Origin: Nocardia flavorosea NBRC 108225
Lineage (GTDB): Bacteria > Actinomycetota > Actinomycetes > Mycobacteriales > Mycobacteriaceae
DNA: 64,000 nucleotides
Assembly: GCF_001613385.1 (NCBI RefSeq)
Contig: NZ_BDCG01000013.1
Location: 310,001-374,000, forward strand
Direction: 5' to 3'
Shown: positions 42,625-50,412 of the stretch, one piece after another
Layout of the letters: the number at the start of each line of letters is the position of its first letter
How positions within the stretch are numbered: the first letter of the stretch is position 1
Notes under the pieces: generated by a model
The model's input: the letters and a program-made list of their open reading frames with translations, nothing else
What the model was told of the DNA's origin: nothing
The model's database searches: none
Position numbers and translations under genes: made by a program

Positions 42625-42815
42625 ACCCTGATGCTAGCGAGGACGCCGATGGCGCCGGCACGCCGAGTCGCTTCGCCGGCCGGTTGATACTGCGATGTGG
42701 CGGCAGGTCCGGCTCGCGGACCGGATTCAGGCTGGGCCCTAGGCTCTCGACCGGCGGTTTGCGCTGATCTCGACCGGGTATTGCGGCAGGCGCCCAACGA
42801 GGAAAGGAGAGGTTC

Positions 42816-43079
42816 ATGCGCAAGACTGTTGCCGTTGCTCTATCGTCCCTCGTTCTCACGTTCGGTGGAGTGGGCGTTGCCGCGTCCGACCCACTGGAGC
42901 AGCCACAAGCACCGTCGATCGCCCAGGGCAATATGGACAACGACCATGAGCAGGAGAGCGATAAGACCGGCCTGTGGGGCCTGCTCGGCCTGCTGGGCCT
43001 GCTCGGAATGGGCGGACTGGCCAAGAAGAACAAGAACGTCACGCGTTACGACAGCACCGAACCGCCTCGGCGCCCGTAA
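42816..43079 (+). CDS. Small exported WGxxGxxG-type protein
   Basis: An 87-residue protein from an ATG with AAAGGAGAGG upstream. Residues 1-22 form a signal peptide (VAVALSSLVLTFGGVGVAAS). A short acidic linker (NMDNDHEQESDK) follows, then a Gly/Leu-rich hydrophobic helix beginning WGLLGLLGLLGMGG and a basic KKNKNV tail. This is the layout of WGxxGxxG sorting-signal proteins, which resemble rhombosortase or PEP-CTERM tails. Probably held at the outer face of the membrane. Function unknown. Confidence 0.75.
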   Translation: MRKTVAVALSSLVLTFGGVGVAASDPLEQPQAPSIAQGNMDNDHEQESDKTGLWGLLGLLGLLGMGGLAKKNKNVTRYDSTEPPRRP

Positions 43080-43113
43080 CGCAGATATACCGGCACAACT
43101 CCTTGGAGGCCGG

Positions 43114-43151
43114 CGCGACAGCGCGGATCACAGTACGGTCCGCGTGTCGCG
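43114..43151. terminator. Bidirectional terminator hairpin
   Basis: A 14-base left arm at 43114-43127 (CGCGACAGCGCGGA) pairs with 43139-43151 with a single bulged base. It sits between the convergent WGxxGxxG gene (ends 43079) and glyS (ends 43176). Confidence 0.75.
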
Positions 43152-43175
43152 TCGGCACTACCCGATTCAAGCGCT

Positions 43176-44576
43176 CTAGCAACCGAGCAGGCGCTGCGCG
43201 AGGTAACCCTCGACCTGGTCGAGAGCGATCCGCTCTTGGGCCATGGTGTCGCGTTCGCGGACCGTGACCGCCTGGTCGTCCAAAGTGCCGAAATCGACGG
43301 TGATGCAGAACGGAGTACCGATTTCGTCCTGCCGGCGGTAGCGGCGGCCGATGGCACCGGCGTCGTCGAATTCGATATTCCAGTTCCGGCGTAGCCGTGC
43401 GGCGAGATCCTTGGCCTTCGGCGTGAGATCGGCGTTACGCGAAAGCGGCAGCACGGCGGCCTTGACCGGGGAGAGCCGCCGGTCCAGCCGCAGTACCGTG
43501 CGCTTGTCCACGCCGCCCTTCGCGTTCGGGGCCTCGTCCTCTGCGTACGCGTCGACCAGGAACGCCATCAGCGAACGAGTCAGACCGGCCGCCGGTTCGA
43601 TCACATACGGGATGTAGCGGTCCTCGGCGGTCTGGTCGTAGTAGCTGAGGTCGACACCCGAGTGTTTGGCGTGGGTGGACAGATCGTAATCGGTGCGGTT
43701 GGCGATACCTTCCAGCTCGCCCCATTCGCCGCCGGTGAAGCCGAAGCGGTACTCGATATCGGTGGTACCGGCCGAGTAGTGCGACAGCTTCTCTTTCGGG
43801 TGCTCGAACAGACGCAGATTCTCCGGGTCGATCCCCAGGTCGGTGTACCAGGAGAATCGGGTATCGATCCAGTACTTGTGCCATTCGGCGTCTTCGCCCG
43901 GTTTGACGAAGAACTCCATCTCCATCTGCTCGAATTCACGAGTGCGGAAGATGAAGTTGCCGGGGGTGATCTCGTTGCGGAAGCTCTTGCCGATCTGAGC
44001 GATACCGAACGGCGGCTTCTTACGCGCGGTGGTTTCTACGTTCTTGTAGTTGACGAAGATGCCCTGCGCGGTTTCGGGGCGCAGGTAGTGCAGGCCTTCT
44101 TCGTCGTCCACCGGGCCGAGGTAGGTCTTGAGCAGACCAGAGAAGTTGCGCGGTTCGGTCCATTTGCCGGGCTGGCCGGTTTCCGGATCGTTGATATCGG
44201 CCAGGCCGTTGGCCGGCGGATGACCGTGTTTGGCCTCGTAGGCCTCGAGCAGGTGGTCGGCACGGTAGCGCTTGTGGGTGTGCAGGGATTCCACCAGCGG
44301 GTCGGAGAAGGTCTCCACATGGCCCGAGGCCACCCAGACCTGCCGGGGCAGGATCACCGAGGAATCGAGACCCACCACATCTTCGCGGCCGGTGACCATG
44401 GAGCGCCACCACTGCTTCTTGATGTTGTCCTTGAGCTCGACGCCCAGCGGACCGTAGTCCCACGCCGACTTGGTACCGCCGTAGATCTCACCACACGGGT
44501 ACACCAGCCCCCGACGCTTGGCGAGGTTGGCAACGGTGTCCACCTTCGACTTGGGTGCCACGCGAGAACTCTCCAT
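43176..44576 (-). CDS. glyS: Glycine-tRNA ligase (alpha2 type)
   Basis: A 466-residue class II aminoacyl-tRNA synthetase charging tRNA-Gly. Motifs: LAKRRGLVYPCGEIYGGTKS at the N-terminus, YLRPETAQGIFVNYKNV near 165, motif 2 IGKSFRNEITPGNFIFRTRE near 205, and motif 3 EPAAGLTRSLMAFLVDAYAE near 330. The anticodon-binding domain ends the protein. It is divergent from the smtB-zur pair, as in M. tuberculosis (Rv2357c/Rv2358). Confidence 0.97.
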   Translation of the reverse strand: MESSRVAPKSKVDTVANLAKRRGLVYPCGEIYGGTKSAWDYGPLGVELKDNIKKQWWRSMVTGREDVVGLDSSVILPRQVWVASGHVETFSDPLVESLHTHKRYRADHLLEAYEAKHGHPPANGLADINDPETGQPGKWTEPRNFSGLLKTYLGPVDDEEGLHYLRPETAQGIFVNYKNVETTARKKPPFGIAQIGKSFRNEITPGNFIFRTREFEQMEMEFFVKPGEDAEWHKYWIDTRFSWYTDLGIDPENLRLFEHPKEKLSHYSAGTTDIEYRFGFTGGEWGELEGIANRTDYDLSTHAKHSGVDLSYYDQTAEDRYIPYVIEPAAGLTRSLMAFLVDAYAEDEAPNAKGGVDKRTVLRLDRRLSPVKAAVLPLSRNADLTPKAKDLAARLRRNWNIEFDDAGAIGRRYRRQDEIGTPFCITVDFGTLDDQAVTVRERDTMAQERIALDQVEGYLAQRLLGC

Positions 44577-44712
44577 CCACTACGTAATCGCCAGTAGTTA
44601 CGCTGCCCGGACCGGGCGCACGTGATCGCGGCTGCCACGGTATTGCTCGGGCATGTGCCGATGATCGGTTACAGCCTAATGGGCACCGTTGGGCCCAGCC
44701 CATCCGCAGTCC

Positions 44713-44745
44713 GCGCACGGCCGGAGCGGAGGCAGAGGTATCGCC
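44713..44745 (+). repeat. 33-bp interspersed repeat, copy 2
   Basis: Identical to copy 3 at 44793-44825 over 33 bases, starts exactly 80 bases before it, and differs by one base from the reverse complement of copy 1 at 37226-37258. It lies in the glyS/smtB divergent region. Confidence 0.85.
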
Positions 44746-44765
44746 GAGGACCAACCCGTGCGGCG

Positions 44766-44786
44766 ATGTGGACGGCCCGTCCACAT
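44766..44786. repeat. Perfect 10-bp-arm palindrome between repeat copies
   Basis: ATGTGGACGG at 44766-44775 and CCGTCCACAT at 44777-44786 are perfect reverse complements around a single C. The palindrome lies between the two 33-bp repeats, 163 bases (counted from its first base) before the smtB start, and could be a cruciform, a terminator or a protein site. Confidence 0.6.
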
Positions 44787-44792
44787 ACGGAC

Positions 44793-44825
44793 GCGCACGG
44801 CCGGAGCGGAGGCAGAGGTATCGCC
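44793..44825 (+). repeat. 33-bp interspersed repeat, copy 3
   Basis: Identical to copy 2 (44713-44745) and in the same orientation. It ends 103 bases before the smtB start. Confidence 0.85.
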
Positions 44826-44871
44826 TATCCACTCGCGCCCGGTGATTACGCACCCGCATCGGCGTGGACAT

Positions 44872-44900
44872 TTGACATGCATATCAATGCATATCAAAAT
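44872..44900 (+). promoter_or_regulatory. smtB-zur promoter with metal-sensor operator
   Basis: TTGACA (44872-44877) and CAAAAT (44895-44900) are 17 bases apart. Two ATGCAT boxes at 44877-44882 and 44887-44892, separated by ATCA, form an inverted repeat covering the spacer, where an ArsR/SmtB dimer would block RNA polymerase. The transcript would start near 44907, leaving about 22 bases of leader with AAGGAG. Confidence 0.75.
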
Positions 44901-44928
44901 GGGACCGGTTTCCAATAAGGAGTGGACC

Positions 44929-45279
44929 ATGACAACCGATACCGCCGCCGTCGCCCACAACCCCTACCGCTCCCCCGCACCGGCCCCGATTCCGGCCCGC
45001 ACGGTGCTGGAGAACGCCGGTGAGCTGCTGCGCGCGCTCGCGGCCCCCGTTCGCATCGCCATCGTGCTACAACTGCGGGAGTCGCCGCGCTGTGTGCACG
45101 AACTGGTGGATGCCCTCGGTGTCACACAACCGCTGGTCAGCCAGCATTTACGGATTTTGAAATCGGCCGGGGTGGTGCACGGCGAGCGTTCGGGCCGCGA
45201 GGTCCTCTACGAACTCGTCGACGACCACCTGGCACATATCGTGGTCGACGCAGTAGCGCACGCCGAAGAAGAAGGGTAA
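44929..45279 (+). CDS. smtB: ArsR/SmtB-family metal-sensing repressor
   Basis: A 116-residue winged-helix repressor. The HTH region is LRALAAPVRIAIVLQLRESP, RCVHELVDALGVTQPLVSQH, LRILKSAGVVHGERSGREV. The alpha-5 metal site is visible as DDHLAHIVVDAVAHAEEE, with the Asp/His...His/Glu pattern used by zinc-sensing SmtB. Position before zur and opposite glyS matches Rv2358 (SmtB) of M. tuberculosis, which releases DNA when zinc binds. The ATG at 44929 has AAGGAG upstream; 3 bases separate its stop from zur. Confidence 0.92.
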   Translation: MTTDTAAVAHNPYRSPAPAPIPARTVLENAGELLRALAAPVRIAIVLQLRESPRCVHELVDALGVTQPLVSQHLRILKSAGVVHGERSGREVLYELVDDHLAHIVVDAVAHAEEEG

Positions 45280-45282
45280 TTC

Positions 45283-45723
45283 GTGTCCGAGAGCCTGGTC
45301 ACCACGAAAGGGACCACCAGAGGGAAAGCAGTCGGTATCCGCACCACTCGGCAACGCAATGCGATCGCCGCGCTCCTGGAGGATATCGATAGGTTCCGAT
45401 CGGCCCAGGAGCTGCACGACGAGCTACGACGGCGCGGTGAAGGTATCGGGCTGACCACCGTCTACCGCACACTGCAATCGCTCGCCGATGCCGGAATGGT
45501 GGATGTGCTGCGCACGGACAACGGCGAGTCGGTGTATCGGCAGTGCTCCAACGGGCACCATCACCATCTCGTCTGCCGGCACTGCGGGCGGACGGTCGAG
45601 GTCGCCGGGCCGACCGTCGAGAAATGGGCCGCCGGTACGGCGGCCGACCACGGGTTCACCGAGGTCAGCCACACCCTCGAGATCTTCGGCACCTGCCATT
45701 CCTGCGCCGAGGTCCGGAGCTGA
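45283..45723 (+). CDS. zur: Zinc uptake regulator Zur (Fur family, FurB)
   Basis: A 146-residue Fur-family repressor. The winged helix covers TRQRNAIAALLEDIDRFRSA, QELHDELRRRGEGIGLTTVY, RTLQSLADAGMVD. Metal sites are SNGHHHHLVCRHCGRTVEVA with CxxC, and the C-terminal FGTCHSCAEV with the second CxxC, matching the structural zinc of Zur. It represses zinc uptake genes when zinc is replete and is co-transcribed with smtB (GTG start 4 bases after the smtB stop), so zinc relieves SmtB repression and raises Zur. Confidence 0.94.
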   Translation: MSESLVTTKGTTRGKAVGIRTTRQRNAIAALLEDIDRFRSAQELHDELRRRGEGIGLTTVYRTLQSLADAGMVDVLRTDNGESVYRQCSNGHHHHLVCRHCGRTVEVAGPTVEKWAAGTAADHGFTEVSHTLEIFGTCHSCAEVRS

Positions 45724-45833
45724 CCCGACCGCCGGGTGATACCGCGCAGTACAGCCCGCTATCCATCGCCCGAGGTCCGCAGCCGACCCGCTCGGCGAGG
45801 TGATCCCGCACAAGGCAGCCCGCTACCCGGCGA
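45708..45833 (+). repeat. Imperfect tandem duplication of about 63 bp across the zur stop codon
   Basis: The segment from 45708 (CGAGGTCCGGAGCTGACCCG) recurs from 45771 (CGAGGTCCGCAGCCGACCCG). The first 20 bases differ at 2 positions and the similarity continues with small indels to CAGCCCGCTA in both. Unit one contains the last zur codons and its TGA; unit two supplies the left arm of the terminator. Confidence 0.65.
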
Positions 45834-45854
45834 TCGGGTAGCGGGCTGCCTTGT
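45810..45854. terminator. Bidirectional terminator, perfect 19-bp stem
   Basis: ACAAGGCAGCCCGCTACCC at 45810-45828 pairs exactly with 45836-45854 over a 7-base loop. It separates convergent zur (ends 45723) and the YhgE-like gene (ends 45871). Confidence 0.88.
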
Positions 45855-45870
45855 CCGCGAACAGCGCGGC

Positions 45871-46845
45871 TCAGACGGGCACCGGCACCGCCGCCGGACC
45901 ATCCACCGGTTCGGCACGACGGCTGTCCCGCAGGACTCCGAGGCCGAGCAACACCAGCGCCAGCACTGCCCAGCCCACCAGCACCAGCAGCGGGCCCTGC
46001 GCCCCGGCCCAGTCGAAGAACGCGACCGAGCGGATCAGCGAAGCTGCGGCGCCCGGGGGCAGCAACTGGCCGATCGTCCCCCACGGCTGCGGCAGCAGTT
46101 CCGGCGCCGAGGTGGCGGCGGAGAACGGGTTACCGATCAGCAGCATCACCAGGGCCGCGATCCCGATACCGGCGCGGCCGATCACGGTGGCCAGGCCGGT
46201 GACGGTTCCGGCGACGGCGAACGAGACCAGTCCCGCGACCAGCGACAGCTCCAGATAGGGACCGGGCACGATGGACAGCCAGCTCTGGGTGACCAGCATG
46301 CTCAGCAGGCCGCCCGCGATACCGAAGGTGAACACGCCCGCGATCCGCCCGGCGGACGACGGGATCAACAGCGTGAGCAGAACTCCGCCGGCGATACCGG
46401 CCATCACCAGCGGCAAGGCCATAGCCCCGAAACCGGCGCCGCGCGGATCGTCGGGATCACCGGCGACCACATCCTCGACCTGCACGGGCGGCGTTCCGGA
46501 CATCTGCCGGCCGATCTGGGTCAGCTGCTGGGCCACCGCCGGACTGGCACCGGAGGCGACCAGCATCCTGGGTGCACCGTTCCCGGTGACGATCGCGCCG
46601 TAGACCTCGCGGTCGCCGATGGCGGCGCGGGCCGCGGCTTCGTCGGGCACGGTGATCAGTTCGAAGGCGTCCGGGCTCTGACCGGTCAGCCGCGCTTCGA
46701 CCATTTCGGCCTGCGGTCCGGCGACGGCCAGCGGGAGGTCACGCGGGGCGATGTTGGTGGCGGGCCAGGCGAAGGCGATCAGCATCACCGCCTGGAGGAG
46801 TGCCGCACCCAACCCGATGGCGACGGCGCGCTGGATGACGTTCAT
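45871..46845 (-). CDS. YhgE/ABC-2-like membrane exporter protein
   Basis: A 324-residue membrane protein. An N-terminal helix (VAIGLGAALLQAVMLIAFAW) leads to an extracytoplasmic domain of about 130 residues (ARDLPLAVAGP-type YhgE/Pip start, VYGAIVTGNGAPRMLVASGA). Five C-terminal helices follow (FGAMALPLVMAGIAGGVLLT to VLVGWAVLALVLLGLGVLRD). This fits YhgE/Pip or ABC-2-type permease-like proteins, which often pair with a TetR regulator. The divergent TetR gene at 46950 and the shared operator-like sites support regulated export of an unknown compound. Confidence 0.8.
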   Translation of the reverse strand: MNVIQRAVAIGLGAALLQAVMLIAFAWPATNIAPRDLPLAVAGPQAEMVEARLTGQSPDAFELITVPDEAAARAAIGDREVYGAIVTGNGAPRMLVASGASPAVAQQLTQIGRQMSGTPPVQVEDVVAGDPDDPRGAGFGAMALPLVMAGIAGGVLLTLLIPSSAGRIAGVFTFGIAGGLLSMLVTQSWLSIVPGPYLELSLVAGLVSFAVAGTVTGLATVIGRAGIGIAALVMLLIGNPFSAATSAPELLPQPWGTIGQLLPPGAAASLIRSVAFFDWAGAQGPLLVLVGWAVLALVLLGLGVLRDSRRAEPVDGPAAVPVPV

Positions 46846-46869
46846 GACGTTCTCCCAGAAATCGAAGGC

Positions 46870-46944
46870 TCGTTCTTTTTAACGACGAACCCACCGTCCC
46901 ACCGGTCTCCGCAACTTGTCAAGAACGAATATTCGTTTTAGTTT
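46870..46944. promoter_or_regulatory. Divergent promoter with TetR operators
   Basis: A perfect 14-bp palindrome, AACGAATATTCGTT, lies at 46924-46937 between TTGTCA (46916-46921) and TAGTTT (46939-46944), spaced 17 bases. The ATG at 46950 follows so closely that the TetR message is probably leaderless. A second, related inverted repeat (TCGTT at 46870-46874, AACGA at 46881-46885) lies 25 bases before the YhgE-like gene start and may control it. Confidence 0.78.
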
Positions 46945-46949
46945 GGGGT

Positions 46950-47585
46950 ATGCCCCGAGTCAGTGACGAACACCTGGAACGCCGCCGGCAGCAGATCCTC
47001 GATGCCGCCCGGATCTGCTTTGTCCGCAAGGGCTTCCACCAGACCTCCATGCAGGACGTCTTCAACGAATCGGGGCTGTCGGCGGGCGCGGTCTACCGCT
47101 ACTTCAAGGGCAAGGACGAACTGGTTGTCGCGCTGGCGTCGACCGCGGCGGGCGATATCCGGGCCCGCATGGAGGAAGTCATCCGCCGCGATCCGCTCCC
47201 GCCCCCGGCGGAACTGGTGGCCCATCTGACCGCCTGGATTGATGCCCAGGCCGGGCCGGAAGGCCGGTTACGGCTGGCACCGCAGGCCTGGTCGCTGGCA
47301 TTGATCGACGATAACGCCGCCGAACCCGTACGCCGGACCATGACCGGGATCCGGGCGATGTGGCATGCCTACGTCGAGCGGATGCACGAACAGGGCTGGC
47401 TCCCCGCCGACGCGGACCTAGACGCCGTCACCGCCGCGCTGTTCGGCCTGCTACCCGGATACGTCCTGCAACATCTGATCATCGGGGAGGTGGACCGGAA
47501 CCAGTACATCCGCGGCGTCGCCACACTCCTGCCCTACGGACCGCCGGCTCGTTCCGAACCGGCCGATCAGGGCAGCAAACCCTGA
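46950..47585 (+). CDS. TetR-family transcriptional regulator
   Basis: A 211-residue TetR protein. The HTH is clear (RRRQQILDAARICFVRKGFH, TSMQDVFNESGLSAGAVYRY, FKGKDELVVALASTAAGDI). The C-terminal helical domain with WSLALIDDNAAEPVRRTM binds an unknown ligand. It probably represses itself and the divergent YhgE-like exporter through the AACGAATATTCGTT palindrome. Its 3' end overlaps the convergent gene at 47567 by 19 bases. Confidence 0.9.
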   Translation: MPRVSDEHLERRRQQILDAARICFVRKGFHQTSMQDVFNESGLSAGAVYRYFKGKDELVVALASTAAGDIRARMEEVIRRDPLPPPAELVAHLTAWIDAQAGPEGRLRLAPQAWSLALIDDNAAEPVRRTMTGIRAMWHAYVERMHEQGWLPADADLDAVTAALFGLLPGYVLQHLIIGEVDRNQYIRGVATLLPYGPPARSEPADQGSKP

Positions 47586-47992
47586 CGTGCCTCCCCCGCA
47601 CCGCTGAGTACCAGCAACAGCATGGTGGTCAGCGCCTGATCGTCCAGACCCGCCGCCGGGAAGGTGTAGCGCAAGATCACATCCGCGAGCTTCTCGTGCG
47701 CGATCAGCGCGATCGACCCGAACTGCAACGCGGCATTACGCTCGGCCACCCGCTTGTGCAGTTGCGGTTTGAGCGGGCGATCCCAGGCCAGCACACAGGT
47801 CAGCGACAGCACATCCAGGCCCGGGGTCAACGTGAACGCGCTCAGCGAGCACAACGCACCCTGGAAATCGAACCGCAGCGAACCGTCGGTATCGACCCGG
47901 ACATCGATATCGTGCAGGCCCAGACCGGCGCCTGCGCGCGCCTTCAGCTCTATATCCGGTGCCACCGCACCGGACCCGGTCTCGGACGTCAT
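47567..47992 (-). CDS. Hypothetical protein downstream of uppS
   Basis: A 141-residue soluble protein (start ATG overlapping the uppS stop by 4 bases). The sequence alternates strands and helices: DIDVRVDTDGSLRFDFQGAL, SLSAFTLTPGLDVLSLTCVL, KRVAERNAALQFGSIALIAH, KLADVILRYTFPAAGLDDQA. The pattern resembles YbjN/type III chaperone-like folds, but I cannot assign a function. In M. tuberculosis the corresponding position is Rv2360c, also uncharacterised. Confidence 0.75.
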   Translation of the reverse strand: MTSETGSGAVAPDIELKARAGAGLGLHDIDVRVDTDGSLRFDFQGALCSLSAFTLTPGLDVLSLTCVLAWDRPLKPQLHKRVAERNAALQFGSIALIAHEKLADVILRYTFPAAGLDDQALTTMLLLVLSGAGEARQGLLP

Positions 47993-48798
47993 TTGGTACC
48001 ACCGAACCGGCGATCCCGCCGCGCGTACTCCATACATGCCTCCCACAGATTCCGGCGGTCGAAATCCGGGAACAGGGTGTCCTGATAAACGAATTCCGCG
48101 TACGCGGACTGCCAGATCAAGAAGTTCGAACTCCGGTACTCGCCCGACGGTCGCAGGAACAGGTCCACATCGGGCATATCCGGTTCGTCCATATACCGGG
48201 CCAGCATCGACTCGGTCACCTTCTCCGGATCCACCTCACCAGCCGCCACGCGCCGGGCGATTTCCCGTGCGGCGTCGGCGATCTCGGCGCGGCCACCGTA
48301 GTTCACGCACATGGTCAGGGTCATCACTGTGTTGTCCTGCGTGAGCTCCTGCGCGACCTCGAGTTCCTTGATCACACTGCGCCACAACCGCGGCCGCCGC
48401 CCCGCCCAGCGCACCCGCACCCCCATCTCGTGCATCTCGTCGCGCCGGCGCCGGATCACATCCCGGTTGAAGCCCATGAGGAACCGCACCTCTTCAGGGC
48501 TGCGCCGCCAGTTCTCGGTGGAGAACGCGTACGCCGACAGCCACTTCACCCCGATCTCGATACACCCCTCGACGGTGTCCATGAGAACGGCCTCGCCCTT
48601 CTCGTGACCGGCGGTCCGCGGCAACCCCCGCTCCTGCGCCCAGCGACCGTTACCGTCCATCACCAGCGCGACATGCCGGGGAACGAGTTCCCGTGGAATA
48701 TCGGGCGGGGTCGCGCCCGAAGGATGCGGTGCCGGCGGGCGGACGGTACGAGCACCGGCGGACGCGTCCGAACCGGCAGAGTCACGACGCAGGATCAC
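47989..48798 (-). CDS. uppS: Isoprenyl transferase (decaprenyl/undecaprenyl diphosphate synthase)
   Basis: A 269-residue cis-prenyltransferase that extends an allylic diphosphate with isopentenyl units to make the polyprenyl carrier for cell-wall synthesis. Motifs: HVALVMDGNGRWAQERGLPR near residue 43 (catalytic Asp), AFSTENWRRSPEEVRFLM near 92, NYGGRAEIADAAREIARRV near 165 and RPSGEYRSSNFLIWQSAYAE near 220. An extra 35-residue polar N-terminus is typical of Rv2361c-like enzymes. It is followed by and coupled to the hypothetical gene ending at 47567. Confidence 0.96.
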   Translation of the reverse strand: MILRRDSAGSDASAGARTVRPPAPHPSGATPPDIPRELVPRHVALVMDGNGRWAQERGLPRTAGHEKGEAVLMDTVEGCIEIGVKWLSAYAFSTENWRRSPEEVRFLMGFNRDVIRRRRDEMHEMGVRVRWAGRRPRLWRSVIKELEVAQELTQDNTVMTLTMCVNYGGRAEIADAAREIARRVAAGEVDPEKVTESMLARYMDEPDMPDVDLFLRPSGEYRSSNFLIWQSAYAEFVYQDTLFPDFDRRNLWEACMEYARRDRRFGGTK

Positions 48799-48829
48799 GG
48801 TTCAAAGAGTAACCGTGCTCGCAACGCAC

Positions 48830-49055
48830 CGGCCTGAGCGGGTGCATACCGGGCACCATTGGGGTAAACAGCGACTGCAGAAGGGCATATCGACAGTCGG
48901 TCACCGTGCGGGCCGGTGCGCCCACAGCGACATGCCGGCGCCCGAGCCCGCACCGCCCGAATGTGTCCAGCGGCGGCGCCAGTACATCCGGATGCCCCCG
49001 CAGTGCCGACAATTCACCGAGGAAGTCGATGGGTTCGGCGAATAGTTCGGGCCCG
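48830..49055 (-). pseudogene. Possible globin-domain remnant
   Basis: On the minus strand the frame reads AGPELFAEPIDFLGELSALR, GHPDVLAPPLDTFG and GLGRRHVAVGAPARTVTDCR, then YALLQSLFTP. This resembles the distal half of bacterial single-domain or flavohaemoglobin globins, in which GRRHV/ARHV carries the proximal-helix region. The globin N-terminus and a start codon are absent. The assignment is from memory of the family and weak. The rest of 48799-49267 contains nothing convincing. Confidence 0.3.
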
Positions 49056-49267
49056 GCCCGGACCGGGCTTCCGCCCGGTGGCACTGCGGTACTGCATGAC
49101 GCTCCTTCAGGCGAGTCGGTGCGCGACCCACTCGGCCCCGGCGTCGCGACCCGCATTTCCACGGGTCCGGCCCGCGGGCAATTCGGCCGAGCCGCTGGTG
49201 TTGCGGGATGCGGGCCCGGACCGCGAAGGCCGGGACACCGCGACCGGCGGCCGGCGCATGCTCAGCG

Positions 49268-50041
49268 TCAGTGCTGTCCCGGCCCTGCGATGCCGGAGGC
49301 CGCGCCACCGACAGAACGCTCGATAAGAGGAAGGGTGCGTAGTTCGCGTTCGAGATGCCATTGGAGGTGGGCGGCGATAAGACCGCTGGCCTGGCGACGG
49401 GCCGATTCCGGAATATCCACGACCTGATCCCAGCGACCGTGACGCAGCGCGAACAGTTGGTCGAAGACAGCGGGAGCCGGGGTGGCGGCGCCGGCCGGCC
49501 GGCAATGCACGCAGACCGCGCCGCCCGCGCCGATATGGAATGCACGATGCGGACCGGGGGTGGCGCAGCGGGCGCATTCGTCGATGGCGGGGGCCCAGCC
49601 GGCGTAGTCCATGGCACGCAGGAGGAAGGCGTCGAGGACGAGTTCGTGGGGGCGTTCTCCGGCCGCGATCGCGCGCAGGGCGCCCGCGGTGAGGGTGTGC
49701 AGCCGCGGTACGGGGGCGCGTTCCTCCCCGGCCAGGCGTTCGGCGGTTTCCAGGACGGCGCAGGCGGTGGTGTAGCGACCGTAGTCGGCGACGATGGCGG
49801 TCGCGAAAGCCTCCACGGTATGTACCTGGGTCACCGTGTCGAGGTTGCGGCCGGGGTAGAGCTGGATATCGACGTAGGCGAACGGTTCCAGCCGCGCACC
49901 GAACTTGGACTTCGTCCGGCGCACGCCTTTCGCCACCGCCCGCACCACCCCGTATTGCCTGGTCAGCAGCGTAACAATGCGATCGGCTTCGCCCAGCTTG
50001 TGCTGGCGCAGCACCACCGCATGGTCCCTGTACAACTGCAC
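49268..50041 (-). CDS. recO: DNA repair protein RecO
   Basis: A 257-residue recombination mediator that loads RecA with RecR in the RecFOR pathway. The N-terminal OB fold shows DHAVVLRQHKLGEADRIVTL, LTRQYGVVRAVAKGVRRTKS, KFGARLEPFAYVDIQLYPG. The C-terminal part has a four-Cys zinc site (CARCATPGPHRAFHIGAGG, AVCVHC). The order uppS-recO is the same as in mycobacteria. TTG/ATG choice at the start follows family length. Confidence 0.95.
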   Translation of the reverse strand: MQLYRDHAVVLRQHKLGEADRIVTLLTRQYGVVRAVAKGVRRTKSKFGARLEPFAYVDIQLYPGRNLDTVTQVHTVEAFATAIVADYGRYTTACAVLETAERLAGEERAPVPRLHTLTAGALRAIAAGERPHELVLDAFLLRAMDYAGWAPAIDECARCATPGPHRAFHIGAGGAVCVHCRPAGAATPAPAVFDQLFALRHGRWDQVVDIPESARRQASGLIAAHLQWHLERELRTLPLIERSVGGAASGIAGPGQH

Positions 50042-50412
50042 GGGCCCAGTCTATTGGCGCCACCGGCGGCGGTACGGATCCGGGCTGCGTTCGACGCGGA
50101 GCCGGTCTGCGTTTTCGGCGCACCGGCACGTTCGGCGACGGCCACAGCTTCGAAGTGCCGGTAAGCCCGGAGGTGTCCGCCGGGGCGAAATACGGGACGG
50201 CCTTCGGGTGCCCGCTGATCACCCCGGCCGTTTCGGTCCGGCGGAGGCCGGCCATACAAAAGGCTCGCTGGGCTCCGCACGGCCGCTGGTCGCCTGGCCC
50301 CGGAAGCGATAACGTCCGCGCTGAAAACGCCCCCACCCCGGCCGGAACATTCCGGACTGCCGGGATGACGTGCTCACGGTGCGCAGCATGCCGGCCCGCT
50401 GCCGCCCGCATC

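Noticed and set aside
44713..44825. CRISPR-like array (two identical 33-mers with an 80-base period)
   Set aside because: Only two local copies, a 47-base spacer containing its own palindrome, a third copy 7 kb away and no cas genes.
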